Below, piece after piece: positions 54,716 to 62,649 of a stretch of DNA of 64,000 nucleotides. The DNA is from Sandaracinus sp. (GTDB taxonomy: Bacteria; Myxococcota_A; Polyangia; Polyangiales; Houyiibacteriaceae). The number at the start of each line of letters is the position of its first letter. Positions within the stretch are counted from its first letter, which is position 1. Under the pieces are notes generated by a model, which had not been told where the DNA came from, searched no databases, and worked only from the letters and a program-made list of their open reading frames with translations. Made by a program: the position numbers and the translations under genes. The stretch spans positions 1 to 64,000 of the forward strand of contig JACKEH010000007.1 of the NCBI GenBank assembly GCA_020633125.1. Reading direction: 5' to 3'.

Positions 54716-55357
54716 GTGCGTTTCGCGCCCCTGCTCGCTGCCGCCGTTCTCGTGCTCGCCGCGATCGGGGCGTCGCATGCGCAGCACGCGCCGCGACGCG
54801 CGCTCGTGAAGCTCGCGGTGCTCACGCACCCGACGCACGACTTTCCGGCGTCGCTGGAGCATGCGATCGCGGAGGGGCTTCGCGACGAGCTCCAGGTCGA
54901 GGTGCAGACGCTGCCCCGCCGCCCGCTTCCGGAAGCCGCGTATTACGCGCCGCGCCGCCGCTACCGCGCGGACGTCTTGCTCGATCGTCTGCGTCCGCTT
55001 CAGGCCGGTGAGCCGGAGACGACGAAGGTGCTCGGCTTCACCGCGGCCGACATCTCGACGAGCGCGCGCGGTCGTTTCGATTGGGGCGTCTTCGGGCTCG
55101 GAGACCTCGGGGGGCGCGCCGCCGTGCTCTCGACCTTTCGCCTTCGACGAAACGCGCGCGACGACGCGCACTTCACGTTTCGTGTCGTGACCACCGCCGT
55201 GCACGAGGTCGGCCACACGCTCGGCCTCGAGCATTGCACCGAACCACGGTGCGTGATGAACGACGCGCACGGCTCGATCGCCACCGTCGACGGAAGCGAC
55301 GGGCACCTCGGCCCGGTGTGCCGCGCCCGGGTCGATCGGAGCGCGCCGCTTCGATGA
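54716..55357 (+). CDS. Exported archaemetzincin-type metalloprotease
   Basis: 213 residues. The active-site segment HEVGHTLGLEHCTEPRCVMND carries HExxHxxGxxH followed by CxxxxCxM, the archaemetzincin (M54) signature in which the Cys pair adds a second zinc site. The N-terminal LLAAAVLVLAAIGASHAQ is a signal peptide, so the protein is exported; most archaemetzincins are cytoplasmic. GTG 54716. Its stop overlaps the permease start by 4 bases. Confidence 0.88.
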   Translation: MRFAPLLAAAVLVLAAIGASHAQHAPRRALVKLAVLTHPTHDFPASLEHAIAEGLRDELQVEVQTLPRRPLPEAAYYAPRRRYRADVLLDRLRPLQAGEPETTKVLGFTAADISTSARGRFDWGVFGLGDLGGRAAVLSTFRLRRNARDDAHFTFRVVTTAVHEVGHTLGLEHCTEPRCVMNDAHGSIATVDGSDGHLGPVCRARVDRSAPLR

Positions 55358-56685
55358 GCGAACGCCCCGAAGCCGCGCGTGAGCTCGGCGTGCGCACGGC
55401 CGCGCTGTTGGTGGTGGCGTCGATGATCGGCACCGGCGTCTTCACGACGACGGGCTTCCTCGTGCGCGACGTGCCCTCGGCGCCTGCGGTGCTCGTGGCG
55501 TGGCTCGTCGGTGGTGTGACCGCCCTCTGCGGCGCCCTCGCCTACGGAGAGCTCGCCGCGGCGTTGCCGGAGAACGGCGGCGAGTACGCGTTGCTCTCGC
55601 GGGTCTACCACCCGGCGCTCGGCCTCGTCGCAGGGCTCGTGTCGTACGTGGTCGGCTTCGCGGCGCCCGCGGCCGCGTCCGCCATCGCGTTCGGGAAGTA
55701 CCTGCGTGGTGTCTTTCCAGGCCTCGACGAGACCGGCGCTTCGATCGCCGCCGTGGTGCTCCTGGTCGGCGCGGCGACGCTCCATCTGACGACCTCACGT
55801 GGCGGCCGCGGCATGCAGGACGCGACCACCCTGGTGAAGCTCGGGTTGCTCGTCCTCTTCGTCGCGCTCGGGCTGCCCGCTGGCGACGTGTCGCGCCTCG
55901 CCCACGCGGAAGTGCCGCTCGTCGACGCCGTCACGAGCGCCCCCTTCGCCAGCGGTCTCGTCTTCGTCGCGTACGCGTACACGGGTTGGAACGCCGCCGC
56001 GTACGTCGCGGGCGAGACCCGTGACCCGGGCCGCAACGTTCCTCGTGCGCTCGCGCTCGGCACCGCGGTCGTGACCCTCGTCTACCTCGGGCTCAACGCG
56101 ACCTTCCTGGCCGGCGCGCCGGCCGAATCGCTCGCGGGCGAGGTGGAGGTCGGGCGCATCGCCGCGGTCTCGCTCTTCGGCGACGACGCGGCGCGACTCG
56201 TGAGCGCGTTGGTGGCGTGGGGTCTGGTGAGCAACGTCGGCGCGTTCCTCTTCGCGGGCCCGCGCATCCTCGAAGCGATCGGTCGCGACTACCCTCGCCT
56301 CGAAGTGCTCACACGCCGTCGTGTCGGCGGCGGTCCGATCGTCGGAACGCTCTTGCTCTTGGTGCTCGCGCTCGCCATGGCGCTCACCGCGAGCTTCGAC
56401 GCGCTCTTGATCTACGTCGGGGTGTTGCTCTCGCTCTTCGCGGGTCTGACGGCCGCGGGAGTCTTCGTGTCGCGCTTTCGCGAGCCCGAGTTGGTGCGTC
56501 CCTACCGCACGCTCGGCCACCCGTGGACGACGTCGATCTTCCTCGCGCTCACGCTGTGGATGATCGCGCACGCGACGTGGCGAGAGCCCGTGGTCGCGGC
56601 GTGGGCGGGCGGCACCTTGGTCGTCGGGCTCGGCCTCGCGGCGTGGCTCCGCGCCAGCACCAAGCCTACCCGTGAGCAGACGTGA
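55354..56685 (+). CDS. Amino acid/polyamine (APC) family permease
   Basis: 443 residues, about 12 transmembrane helices. The APC signature GVRTAALLVVASMIGTGVFTTTG is at the N-terminus, with the first unwound helix (IGTGVF), and later helices hold ENGGEYALLSRVYHP and AYTGWNAAAYVAGETRDPGRNVPRAL, typical of APC transporters. Substrate is not predictable. Co-translated with the protease upstream (ATGA). Ends 3 bases before the convergent gene. Confidence 0.9.
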   Translation: MSERPEAARELGVRTAALLVVASMIGTGVFTTTGFLVRDVPSAPAVLVAWLVGGVTALCGALAYGELAAALPENGGEYALLSRVYHPALGLVAGLVSYVVGFAAPAAASAIAFGKYLRGVFPGLDETGASIAAVVLLVGAATLHLTTSRGGRGMQDATTLVKLGLLVLFVALGLPAGDVSRLAHAEVPLVDAVTSAPFASGLVFVAYAYTGWNAAAYVAGETRDPGRNVPRALALGTAVVTLVYLGLNATFLAGAPAESLAGEVEVGRIAAVSLFGDDAARLVSALVAWGLVSNVGAFLFAGPRILEAIGRDYPRLEVLTRRRVGGGPIVGTLLLLVLALAMALTASFDALLIYVGVLLSLFAGLTAAGVFVSRFREPELVRPYRTLGHPWTTSIFLALTLWMIAHATWREPVVAAWAGGTLVVGLGLAAWLRASTKPTREQT

Positions 56686-56688
56686 CGC

Positions 56689-57996
56689 TCAGATCGCGGT
56701 GGCGAGCGCGGGCCCGAAGGTCGCTTCGAGACGGCGCTCGAGGTGACGAATGCGATCGCGTCCCCAGAGCACCTCGTCCCCGAGGTCGAAGCTCGGAACG
56801 CCCCACAGACCGAGCTCGCCGAGCGCGACCGCGTTGGCGTCGACTTCCACTCGCCACGAGGTGTCGTCGAGCGCGACGGGCAAGAGCGCCTCGACGCCAG
56901 CACGCGAGGCCACGTCGAGCAGCCCTTCGGCCGTCGTGAGATCCACGGCGCGTGACCACACGCCCTCGCCGACGACCCGCGCGAAACGAAGCGCCGCGGC
57001 CTCTCCGAGCTCGCGTCGCGTCGTGCACGCGAGCGCCAGCGCGCGTTCGACGCCTTCGCCGAGGGGATCGAGAATTCGCCCGAAGGGGATCTGCAATCGC
57101 GCCGCCTCACGCTTGGCGTCTTTCGCGATGTAGCGAACCTTCGCTTTCGGCGCCGGAATGCCGCGCGCGACCATCGGCAAGATGAAGCGCATGCGCACGT
57201 CGAGCGGGTATCGCTGCGCGAGGATCTCGACTTGGTGGGACGCGAGGTAGCTGTAGGGGCTGCGAAACGAGAGGTAGAGCTCGGCCTGCGCCCGCCCGTC
57301 ACGAAGCGCGATCGGACGCGACGTCGACGCCACCTCGCTCAGCGTGCCGCTTCCCGCGCCTTCGCGCTCGAGCCGGTCGAAGAGGTAGGGCAGGCGGTCG
57401 AGGCCCCAATAATGCTCGCCGTCGTAGGTGAGCATGCCGCCGAGGTAGTGCCCGCTCTTGCGCAAGCGCTGGTAGCTCGCTTCGAGCGCGGGACGCACCT
57501 GTTGGCCGGGCACCGTGCCGAGCTCACGCACGAGCTGCGAGAGCGCGTCGCCGTCGCCACGAAAGAGCGCGTCGCCCGCGCGCACCGCGGCGTCCAACCA
57601 GGCGTCGGGCTCGCGTTCGCCGAGCAACACCGCCTGCGCACGCCGCAGGCGATCGGGCTCGGGCAACACCGGCAGAGGCGGGAACGAGAGACCGTAGGCG
57701 TCCGCGAGACGCCGCGCGTCGGCGAGCCCGTAGAGGATGCGTTTCTTCGGTTCGGCGTCGGCGTCGGCGGCGGGCTCGGGCACCAACACGGGCTCGAGTC
57801 GCACGTTCGGAAACGACGCCGAGAAACGTGTGAGCGCCTGCGCCAAGAGGTGCGACCACGGATCGTCGATCTGGTGCCAGAAGGTCACGACCCGCTCGGC
57901 ACGCAGCGCGTGTCGCGTCGCGTGCCAGGCCCGAGAGAGCTTCGGTCCGGTTCCGAGGTACGCGCCGATGGCCGCCCCCTTCAGCTTGCTCCCCAC
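56689..57996 (-). CDS. Tandem DsbA-like/2-hydroxychromene-2-carboxylate isomerase-type protein
   Basis: 435 residues. Two thioredoxin-fold halves: the first near residues 35-215 (VTFWHQIDDPWSHLLAQALTRF) and the second near 235-430 (AELYLSFRSPYSYLASHQVEILAQRY, ending in VPSFDLGDEVLWGRDRIRHLERRLE). SPYSYLA is the hallmark of the HCCA isomerase subgroup, which use glutathione or similar. Fused double copies are unusual. No CxxC in either half. GTG 57996 is used, 58002 is equally possible. Confidence 0.8.
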   Translation of the reverse strand: MGSKLKGAAIGAYLGTGPKLSRAWHATRHALRAERVVTFWHQIDDPWSHLLAQALTRFSASFPNVRLEPVLVPEPAADADAEPKKRILYGLADARRLADAYGLSFPPLPVLPEPDRLRRAQAVLLGEREPDAWLDAAVRAGDALFRGDGDALSQLVRELGTVPGQQVRPALEASYQRLRKSGHYLGGMLTYDGEHYWGLDRLPYLFDRLEREGAGSGTLSEVASTSRPIALRDGRAQAELYLSFRSPYSYLASHQVEILAQRYPLDVRMRFILPMVARGIPAPKAKVRYIAKDAKREAARLQIPFGRILDPLGEGVERALALACTTRRELGEAAALRFARVVGEGVWSRAVDLTTAEGLLDVASRAGVEALLPVALDDTSWRVEVDANAVALGELGLWGVPSFDLGDEVLWGRDRIRHLERRLEATFGPALATAI

Positions 57997-58349
57997 CGAC
58001 ACCGTGTCCGAACTGTGCGGGTCGCCCCGAGGCGGTGCAACGGGTGAATCCCGACGCGCACGGTCGGAAAGGAGCGGCGAGTCTCGCGCCACCGCCCACC
58101 GCGGGACGATCGATCCGGCATCGTGCCGGGCGGAACGGACGCCAATCCGTGAAGCCGTTCTGCACGAGCGTGGGTGGCGTCGAGCTCGATCGCGCGACGC
58201 GACGTTCGAAGGCGTGCCGCGAGGTCGCACCTCAGCCCTCGAGCCCGCGCACCGTGCGTGGCCAGGTGCCACGTCGTGCGGGCTTGCCTCGCGATCCCGC
58301 GACACTCACGAGAAGTCCGCGCGGCACGCCCCCTGCTCATCGTGCGGGC
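57997..58349. other. Divergent intergenic region with a shared motif, no gene seen
   Basis: 353 bases between the double DsbA-like gene and the barrel gene. It contains the sequence GGTGAATCCCG then ACGCGCACGGTCG at about 58046-58069, repeated near 48082. No supported frame. Confidence 0.45.
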
Positions 58350-58949
58350 ATGCGTATCGTGCTCGCCCTCGCTTCGGTTCTCGTCGTCTCCACTGCCGCC
58401 CACGCGCAAGTCGGAGGCCGCGCTTCGCTCTACGGCACCGCCGGATTCGGAGGTCGCGTCGACGCCGACGTCGACGACGCCCCGGACCTCGACGTCGGCG
58501 ACCGCGACCTCTCGGCCAGCTTCGGTGGCGGCGCGCGCCTCGAGATGCCGGTGATCGGACCGCTCATGCTCGGCGGTCAGATCGAGCATCGTCGGGTGGA
58601 GGTCACGCCCTACAACGACGCGCTGATCGGCAACGGCAGCGGCCGCGAAGGCGTCACCGACTTCGACCTCTGGGCCTCGCTCAACTTCAGCCCCGTGCGT
58701 GGCCCGGTCGGGCTGGACCTCTACCTCGGCGTTCCGTTCGGTCCGTCGTTGCTCACCGCCGACGACTACCGCGCGCGAGGCCTCAACGTCGGCGCGATGG
58801 CGGGCGTGCGCCTGCTCTTCGGACCGGTGGGCCTCTTCGTCGAGGGTGGCTACCGACGCCACATGTTCTTGGTTCGAGAGAACACGCCGGACTACCGCAC
58901 CTATTGGCAGCAGGCGGTCGTGAACGCCGGCGCGGCGTTCCGCTTCTGA
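58350..58949 (+). CDS. Outer-membrane beta-barrel protein
   Basis: 199 residues with a cleaved signal (VLALASVLVVSTAAHAQ) and alternating beta strands (RASLYGTAGFGGRV, LSASFGGGARLEMPV, LMLGGQIEHRRVEV, FDLWASLNFSPVRGP), ending in AGAAFRF; the C-terminal Phe is typical of barrel proteins handled by the Bam complex. About eight strands can be traced. Function unknown. Confidence 0.82.
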   Translation: MRIVLALASVLVVSTAAHAQVGGRASLYGTAGFGGRVDADVDDAPDLDVGDRDLSASFGGGARLEMPVIGPLMLGGQIEHRRVEVTPYNDALIGNGSGREGVTDFDLWASLNFSPVRGPVGLDLYLGVPFGPSLLTADDYRARGLNVGAMAGVRLLFGPVGLFVEGGYRRHMFLVRENTPDYRTYWQQAVVNAGAAFRF

Positions 58950-59027
58950 GCCGACCACACGTCGAGCGGCTCGCCGATCGAACCCTCGACGAACGCACCG
59001 CCCTTCGTCGAGCCATGCTTCGACCCA

Positions 59028-59115
59028 ACGCAAACCAGCCGCTCGATTCCTCGGGCGGCTCGCTTCGTGGACACCCGACGCAAACCAGCCGCTCGATTCC
59101 TCGAGCGGCTCGCTT
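59028..59115. terminator. Duplicated hairpin terminator, 50-bp period
   Basis: Copies at 59028-59065 and 59078-59115 differ at one base over 38. Each folds as AGCCGCTCGA / TCGAGCGGCT with a TTCC loop; the second copy extends through ACGCAA / TTGCGT. They lie between the barrel gene and alaS, which converge. Confidence 0.8.
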
Positions 59116-59132
59116 GCGTTTCGGGCGAGGGC

Positions 59133-61814
59133 TCAGACGCCGGCGCGCGCGTAGAGCGACGCCATCGCTTCGTCGAGCTTGCTCGGATCCGAGCCGCCGG
59201 CCTGCGCGAAGTCCGGTCGACCACCGCCGTTGCCGCCGACGATCTGCGCGGCCGTCTTCACGATGTCGCCCGCCTTGAAGCGATCCGTGACGTCCTTCGA
59301 CACGCTGCAGACGAGCGTGACCTTGCCGTCGTTGCCGGCGGCACCGAGCAGCACGACCGCCGGCGCGAGCTTGTCGCGAAGCTGGTCGGCCATCTCGCGA
59401 AGCGCCTTGCCGTCGACCGAAGGCACCGTCGTCGCGAGGAGACGTACGCCGTCCTTCTCCTTCGCGTCGGCCGTCAGATCCTTCGCGCCGCCGCCGCTCA
59501 CGAGCTCCTTCTGAAGGCGCTCGATCTCCTTCTGCAGCGCCTTGTGCGAGTCGACGAGCTTCTGGACCTTGTCGCGCGCTTCGCTCGCCGGCGCCTTGAG
59601 GAGCGCCGCCGTCTGCTCGAGCTCGCCGCGCGTCTCGCGCAGCAGACGCAGCGCGTTCAGACCGGTCGAGGCTTCGATGCGTCGCACACCCGCTGCGAGG
59701 CCACCCTCCGACAGGATCGTGAAGAGGCCGATGTCGCCGGTGCGGAACGCGTGCGTGCCGCCGCAGAGCTCCATGCTCGGGCCGATGGTCAGCACACGCA
59801 CCACGTCGCCGTACTTCTCTTCGAAGATGCCGATCGCGCCGCGCTCCTTCGCTTCGTCCATCGGGAGCACGTCGGTGGTGATGGGCGTGTTGTCGAGCAC
59901 GGCCGCGTTGACCATGTCCTCGATCATTCGAATCTGCTGCGCGTCGAGCGGCTTGGTGCCCGAGTAGTCGAAGCGCAGGCGGTCCGGACCGACGAGCGAG
60001 CCCTTCTGCGCCGCGGTCGGACCGACGACCTTGCGAAGCGCCCAGTGCAGCAAATGCGTCGCGCTGTGGTTGCGGCGCGTGCCGTCGCGGCGGAAACGAT
60101 CGACCTCGAGCTCGACCTCGGTGCCGACCTCGATCGTGCCCTTCGTGACCGTGCCCCGAAGCACCGTGAGGCCCTCGACCGGGAACTGCGCGTCTTCGAT
60201 CGTGACGATCGCGTCCGCGGTGCCGTCCGCCTTCGGGTTCAGGCGCACCCAACCCGAGTCGCCGACCTGGCCGCCCTTCTCGCCGTAGAAGGGCGTCTCG
60301 GTCGTGACGAGCTCGATCTCTTCGCCTTCACGGGCCGCCGAGACGAGCGCGCCTTCCTTCAAGAGGCCGACGAGCTTGGTCGTGAGCTTCAGCTGGTCGT
60401 AGCCGACGAAACGCGTCGCGCCGTGCTGCTCCTTGACGTCGTAGAAGACCTTCTGGGTCGCCGAGTCGCGGTTGAGCGTCGTTCCACGCCCTCGCTCCTT
60501 CTCTTGGGCCATCTCCTCGAGGAAGCCTTCCTCGTCGATGAGAAAGCCCTTCTCGCGTCCGATGACCTCTTGAAGGTCGTAGGGGAAGCCGAAGGTGCCG
60601 TAGAGCTTGAACGCGACGGATCCCGGCAAGGTCTTCTTGCCCTCGACCTCGGTCCACTCGTCGTTCTTCTCGAGCAGGTCGATGCCGTCGCGCAGCGTCC
60701 TACGGAAACGGGTCTCTTCTTGTTGAGTCTCGTTGGCAATGAGGTCCGAGTACTCGCGGAGCTGCGGGTAGTCCTCGCCCATCGTCTCGACGACCTTGAG
60801 CGCACAGCGGTGGAAGAAGTTCTCCTCGATGCCGAGGCGGTGGCCGTGGCGAATCGCGCGACGCATCACGCGGCGAAGGACATACCCACGCCCCTCCTTG
60901 TCCGGAGAGACGTTCTCACTGAGGAGGAAGGCGGTCGTGCGCGCGTGGTCCGCGAGCACACGCATCGAGACGTCGTCGTCTTGGAGCGTACCGCCGTACT
61001 TCTTGCCGCTGATCTCCGACGCCAGGTCGACGATCGGACGCAGAAGATCCGTGTCGTAGTTGCTGAGCACGCCCTGCTTCACGACCGCGAGGCGCTCGAG
61101 GCCCGCGCCGGTGTCGACACTCGGCGCCGGCAGGTCGATCATCGTGCCGTCTTCCTGCTTGTCGAACTGCATGAACACGAGGTTCCACAGCTCGAACCAG
61201 CCCTTGCCACTCTGGTCCGGCTCTTCGCCGAAGCGACGCGGGTCCGGGAGCTCGTCGCCGAGCTGGTAGTGGATCTCCGTGCAGGGGCCGCAGGGGCCGG
61301 TCTCGCCCATCTGCCAGAAGTTGTCCTTCGCGTCGCAGCGAATGATGCGCTCGGGACCGAAGCCGGTGACGTCGGCCCAAATCGCCGCCGACTCGGTGTC
61401 CTCGGGGCCGTAGCCTTCTTCGCCGCCGAAGATCGTCACGACCATGCGGTTGGGGTCGAGCCCGAAGACGCCGGTGTAGAGCTCCCACGCGTACGCGATG
61501 GCCTCGCGCTTGAAGTAGTCGCCGAACGAGAAGTTCCCGAGCATCTCGAAGAACGTGTGGTGGCGCGCGGTGACGCCGACGTTCTCGAGGTCGTTGTGCT
61601 TGCCGCTGATTCGGATGCACTTTTGCGAGGTCGTCGCGCGCGTGTAGGGCCGCTTCTCCTTGCCCGTGAAGACGTCCTTGAACTGCACCATGCCCGCGTT
61701 CGCGAACATCAGCGAAGGATCGTTCGGGACCAAGGGGCCGCTCGGCTGAAGCGAGTGGCCACGCTCGGCGAAGAAAGAAGTGAAGGCTTTGCGGAGCTCG
61801 CGGGACGACGTCAT
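59133..61814 (-). CDS. alaS: Alanyl-tRNA synthetase
   Basis: 893 residues, standard AlaRS length. Catalytic class II core (NDPSLMFANAGMVQFKDVF, GDYFKREAIAYAWELYT, QFDKQEDGTMIDLPAPSVDTGAGLERLA region with the motif 3 Arg), then the editing domain (RNHSATHLLHWALRKVVG, CGGTHAFRTGDIG) with zinc ligands, and the C-Ala dimer domain (GGNGGGRPDFAQAGG). It charges tRNA-Ala and edits mischarged Ser and Gly. ATG 61814. Confidence 0.97.
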   Translation of the reverse strand: MTSSRELRKAFTSFFAERGHSLQPSGPLVPNDPSLMFANAGMVQFKDVFTGKEKRPYTRATTSQKCIRISGKHNDLENVGVTARHHTFFEMLGNFSFGDYFKREAIAYAWELYTGVFGLDPNRMVVTIFGGEEGYGPEDTESAAIWADVTGFGPERIIRCDAKDNFWQMGETGPCGPCTEIHYQLGDELPDPRRFGEEPDQSGKGWFELWNLVFMQFDKQEDGTMIDLPAPSVDTGAGLERLAVVKQGVLSNYDTDLLRPIVDLASEISGKKYGGTLQDDDVSMRVLADHARTTAFLLSENVSPDKEGRGYVLRRVMRRAIRHGHRLGIEENFFHRCALKVVETMGEDYPQLREYSDLIANETQQEETRFRRTLRDGIDLLEKNDEWTEVEGKKTLPGSVAFKLYGTFGFPYDLQEVIGREKGFLIDEEGFLEEMAQEKERGRGTTLNRDSATQKVFYDVKEQHGATRFVGYDQLKLTTKLVGLLKEGALVSAAREGEEIELVTTETPFYGEKGGQVGDSGWVRLNPKADGTADAIVTIEDAQFPVEGLTVLRGTVTKGTIEVGTEVELEVDRFRRDGTRRNHSATHLLHWALRKVVGPTAAQKGSLVGPDRLRFDYSGTKPLDAQQIRMIEDMVNAAVLDNTPITTDVLPMDEAKERGAIGIFEEKYGDVVRVLTIGPSMELCGGTHAFRTGDIGLFTILSEGGLAAGVRRIEASTGLNALRLLRETRGELEQTAALLKAPASEARDKVQKLVDSHKALQKEIERLQKELVSGGGAKDLTADAKEKDGVRLLATTVPSVDGKALREMADQLRDKLAPAVVLLGAAGNDGKVTLVCSVSKDVTDRFKAGDIVKTAAQIVGGNGGGRPDFAQAGGSDPSKLDEAMASLYARAGV

Positions 61815-62057
61815 GGGGGTCGGGGAGAGCTAGCGCTCCGGAGGGGCCCTCGCAACGGGGCGAGGGGCGAGATCTCCCGCGGTCGCCGAGCCTCCGGTGG
61901 GGGGTGCGCCACCACCGCTCGAAGGCCGAGCCCCTCGACGGGACGCGGGCAGGAGTCGGAGGTCGGGTCGCCGTCGTGACGTCGAAGCGGCCTCGTGGGC
62001 GCTTCTCGGCCCCAGCCGCGTCTTGACGGTGCCCACGCGAAACCGCACCTCCCGCCG

Positions 62058-62501
62058 ATGACCGACCCCTTCGCCCCCGTCGCGCCCGCGCCCGCGCGGA
62101 CCGAGCCTTGCCCGTCCTGCGGTCGGCCCTTCGACCCGACCCGGGGCCAATACGCCCCGGACGGTCGCATCGTCTGCGCGTTCTGCACCGCCGCGCCCGA
62201 GCTCCACACGCTCGCCCAGACCAGCCACAAGAACCACCGCAGCAAGTTCGTCGGCGCGCTGTCCAGCGTCGGCATCGGCCTGTTGAGCTTCTGCATTCAG
62301 GCGCGCTTCTTCTTCTGGCTCTTCCCCCTGCTCGCGATGGTCAGCGGCACGCTCATCTTCGTGTCCTGCGTGCGCGACGAAGAAGCCAAGCGCGCGCTGG
62401 GCGGCCTGCTCGTTCCCACGATGGTCGCCGCGGGAATCGGCGCGCTGATCGGGCTCGCGAGCCTCTCCCTCTCGATCCTGATTCGCGTCGCGCTGACCTG
62501 A
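62058..62501 (+). CDS. Zinc-ribbon membrane protein
   Basis: 147 residues. N-terminal zinc ribbon (CPSCGRPFDP, VCAFC; two CxxC pairs) followed by three hydrophobic helices (FVGALSSVGIGLLSFCIQ, FFFWLFPLLAMVSGTLIFV, LVPTMVAAGIGALIGLASLSL). Family not recognised. Its 3' end is tandemly duplicated downstream. Confidence 0.75.
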   Translation: MTDPFAPVAPAPARTEPCPSCGRPFDPTRGQYAPDGRIVCAFCTAAPELHTLAQTSHKNHRSKFVGALSSVGIGLLSFCIQARFFFWLFPLLAMVSGTLIFVSCVRDEEAKRALGGLLVPTMVAAGIGALIGLASLSLSILIRVALT

Positions 62502-62548
62502 GCTCGGCTCGCGAGCCCCTCGATCCTGATTCGCGTCGCGCTGACCTG
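62471..62548. repeat. Direct duplication of the 3' end of the zinc-ribbon gene
   Basis: Thirty bases (starting CTCGATCCTGATTCGCGTCG) occur at 62471-62500 and again at 62519-62548. A GGCTCGCGAGCC precedes both copies, with six bases fewer in the second. The stop codon lies in copy 1, so copy 2 is outside the gene. Confidence 0.85.
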
Positions 62549-62577
62549 CTCTCGATTCGGATTTCCTCGCGCGGCCC

Positions 62578-62593
62578 GAGGGTGCGAACCCTC
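62578..62593 (+). terminator. Hairpin with GCGA tetraloop, possible terminator
   Basis: GAGGGT, GCGA, ACCCTC: a 6-bp stem closed by a GNRA loop, 77 bases after the zinc-ribbon gene. It resembles a tRNA T-arm but no rest of a tRNA is present. Confidence 0.35.
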
Positions 62594-62636
62594 CTCGTCC
62601 GGCGAGACCTCACAGGTCCCCGAGCACGGAGTGTCT

Positions 62637-62642
62637 TAAGCT
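62637..62642 (+). promoter_or_regulatory. -10-like TAAGCT box 7 bases before a start codon
   Basis: TAAGCT, 7 bases, GTG 62650, inside an AT-rich patch. Confidence 0.4.
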
Positions 62643-62649
62643 CCGCGTC

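Noticed and set aside
62578..62610. Possible tRNA 3' half (T-arm-like hairpin)
   Set aside because: Only the arm is present: no acceptor pairing, anticodon arm or CCA could be found on either side, and the loop is GCGA rather than TTCRA.
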